NCBI GenBank assembly: GCA_947625175.1
Contig: CANQNI010000011.1
Span: 1-16,856, forward strand
Direction of reading: 5' to 3'
Length of the DNA: 16,856 nucleotides
DNA from: an uncultured Eubacteriaceae bacterium
GTDB taxonomy: Bacteria > Bacillota > Clostridia > Eubacteriales > Eubacteriaceae
Part shown: positions 16,247-16,856 of the stretch, one piece after another
How the letters are laid out: every line of letters starts with the position of its first letter
How positions within the stretch are numbered: position 1 is the stretch's first letter
Made by a program: the position numbers and the translations under genes
The notes under the pieces: generated by a model
Database searches by the model: none
Told to the model about the DNA's origin: nothing
Seen by the model: the letters and a program-made list of their open reading frames with translations, nothing else

Positions 16247-16856
16247 ATGTCAGGACATAGTAAATGGGCTAATATAAAAAATAAAAAAGGAAAGAATGAT
16301 GCTGCCAGAGGAAAAATCTTCACTAAAATGGCTAAAAAGATCGCAGTTGCCAGTAGAGAGGGTGGACCCGATCCTGATATGAATGCTAAACTCCGTGAAG
16401 CTGTTGCAAAAGCAAAAGCAGCAAATATGCCTAACGATAACATAGACAGAGCTATTAAAAAGGGAGCAGGAGAATTAGGAAATAGTGTCTTTGAAGAAAT
16501 AACCTATGAAGGTTATGGTCCTAACGGAGTAGCTGTTATAGTTTCAGCTCTAACTGATAATAAAAATAGAACTGCAGCTGATATTAGACACGCCTTTGAT
16601 AAAAACGGAGGTAATCTGGGAACAACTGGATGTGTTAGTTTTATGTTTGATAAAACTGGTCAGATTTTAGTTGAAAAAGGGGACCTGGATGAAGATGACT
16701 TTATTATGGAAATGTTAGACGCTGGTGCTGATGATATTCTTTCAACCGAAGACGGGTTTGAAGTAATAACCAGTCCAGGTGATTTTCTCACAGTTTCAGA
16801 TAAAATTGATGAAATGGGAATTAAACCTGTCAGTGCCGAAATTGCTCAAATTCCTT
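16247..16856 (+). CDS. yebC: YebC/PmpR family protein (TACO1-like), 3' end outside the window
   Basis: The reading frame runs open from ATG 16247 to the right edge, covering 203 codons out of about 240 usual for the family. The start [19 protein letters not shown] is diagnostic, followed by [16 protein letters not shown], the [12 protein letters not shown] segment, [12 protein letters not shown], and [12 protein letters not shown]. The ribosome site AGAGGAGG, overlapping the last base of the yigZ stop, is nearly ideal. Family members have been described as transcriptional regulators, and more recently as ribosome-associated factors that help translation through proline-rich stretches, like mitochondrial TACO1. 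Which role this member has cannot be read from the sequence. It probably shares the yigZ promoter. Confidence 0.95.
   Translation, partial: MSGHSKWANIKNKKGKNDAARGKIFTKMAKKIAVASREGGPDPDMNAKLREAVAKAKAANMPNDNIDRAIKKGAGELGNSVFEEITYEGYGPNGVAVIVSALTDNKNRTAADIRHAFDKNGGNLGTTGCVSFMFDKTGQILVEKGDLDEDDFIMEMLDAGADDILSTEDGFEVITSPGDFLTVSDKIDEMGIKPVSAEIAQIP

Noticed and set aside
1..16856. Alternative genetic code (TGA as tryptophan), suggested by the AT-richness
   Set aside because: TGA ends the desulfurase and ispG at the expected protein ends, and tryptophan is encoded by TGG in all genes examined.
1..16856. CRISPR array, insertion sequence, prophage, toxin-antitoxin or defence system
   Set aside because: No regularly spaced repeats, terminal inverted repeats, transposase, integrase or nuclease-type defence genes are visible; the genes are housekeeping and envelope functions.

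Overview
The window is AT-rich chromosomal DNA from a low-GC Gram-positive bacterium (Bacillota), using the standard stop codons TAA, TAG and TGA. PolC-type DNA polymerase III, a rhodanese-less ThiI behind a cysteine desulfurase, a YkuD L,D-transpeptidase with a PG-binding domain, a DegV/FakB protein and the uppS-cdsA-rseP-ispG-polC order all fit Bacillota. The MEP-pathway gene ispG and the lipoprotein flavin transferase ApbE point to an anaerobic clostridial or Tissierellia-like lineage rather than to Lactobacillales. The genus cannot be fixed from the sequence alone.

Layout. (1) 1-1321, plus strand: the tail of a cysteine desulfurase overlapping thiI, the sulfur-relay pair for 4-thiouridine in tRNA. 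It ends at a hairpin terminator at 1321-1347 that also serves the next unit. (2) 1346-2978, minus strand: an L,D-transpeptidase with its own promoter, then a tiny membrane protein. (3) 3245-7644, plus strand: the tightly packed run apbE-uppS-cdsA-rseP-ispG, with overlaps or gaps of a few bases. It links lipid-carrier and phospholipid precursor synthesis, membrane proteolysis and isoprenoid synthesis. (4) 7779-12011, plus strand: polC, followed by a hairpin shared with convergent degV (12062-12907, minus). (5) 13030-13103: a single tRNA-Arg(CCG) with its own promoter and terminator. (6) 13227-15428, minus strand: a class A penicillin-binding protein. (7) 15572 to the end, plus strand: yigZ and the start of yebC, whose 3' end lies outside the window.

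Themes. Cell-envelope construction dominates: undecaprenyl diphosphate (UppS), CDP-diacylglycerol (CdsA), isoprenoid precursors (IspG), peptidoglycan polymerisation (PBP1A) and L,D-crosslinking (YkuD). Replication (PolC), translation and RNA functions (ThiI, tRNA-Arg, YebC) make up the rest.

There is no mobile element, CRISPR array, toxin-antitoxin pair or defence system visible, and I found no clearly novel multi-gene system. The most unusual points are an RseP that lacks its PDZ domain although the reading frame is intact, the absence of dxr from its usual slot between cdsA and rseP, and a yigZ start so close to a perfect -10 box that its mRNA is probably leaderless.
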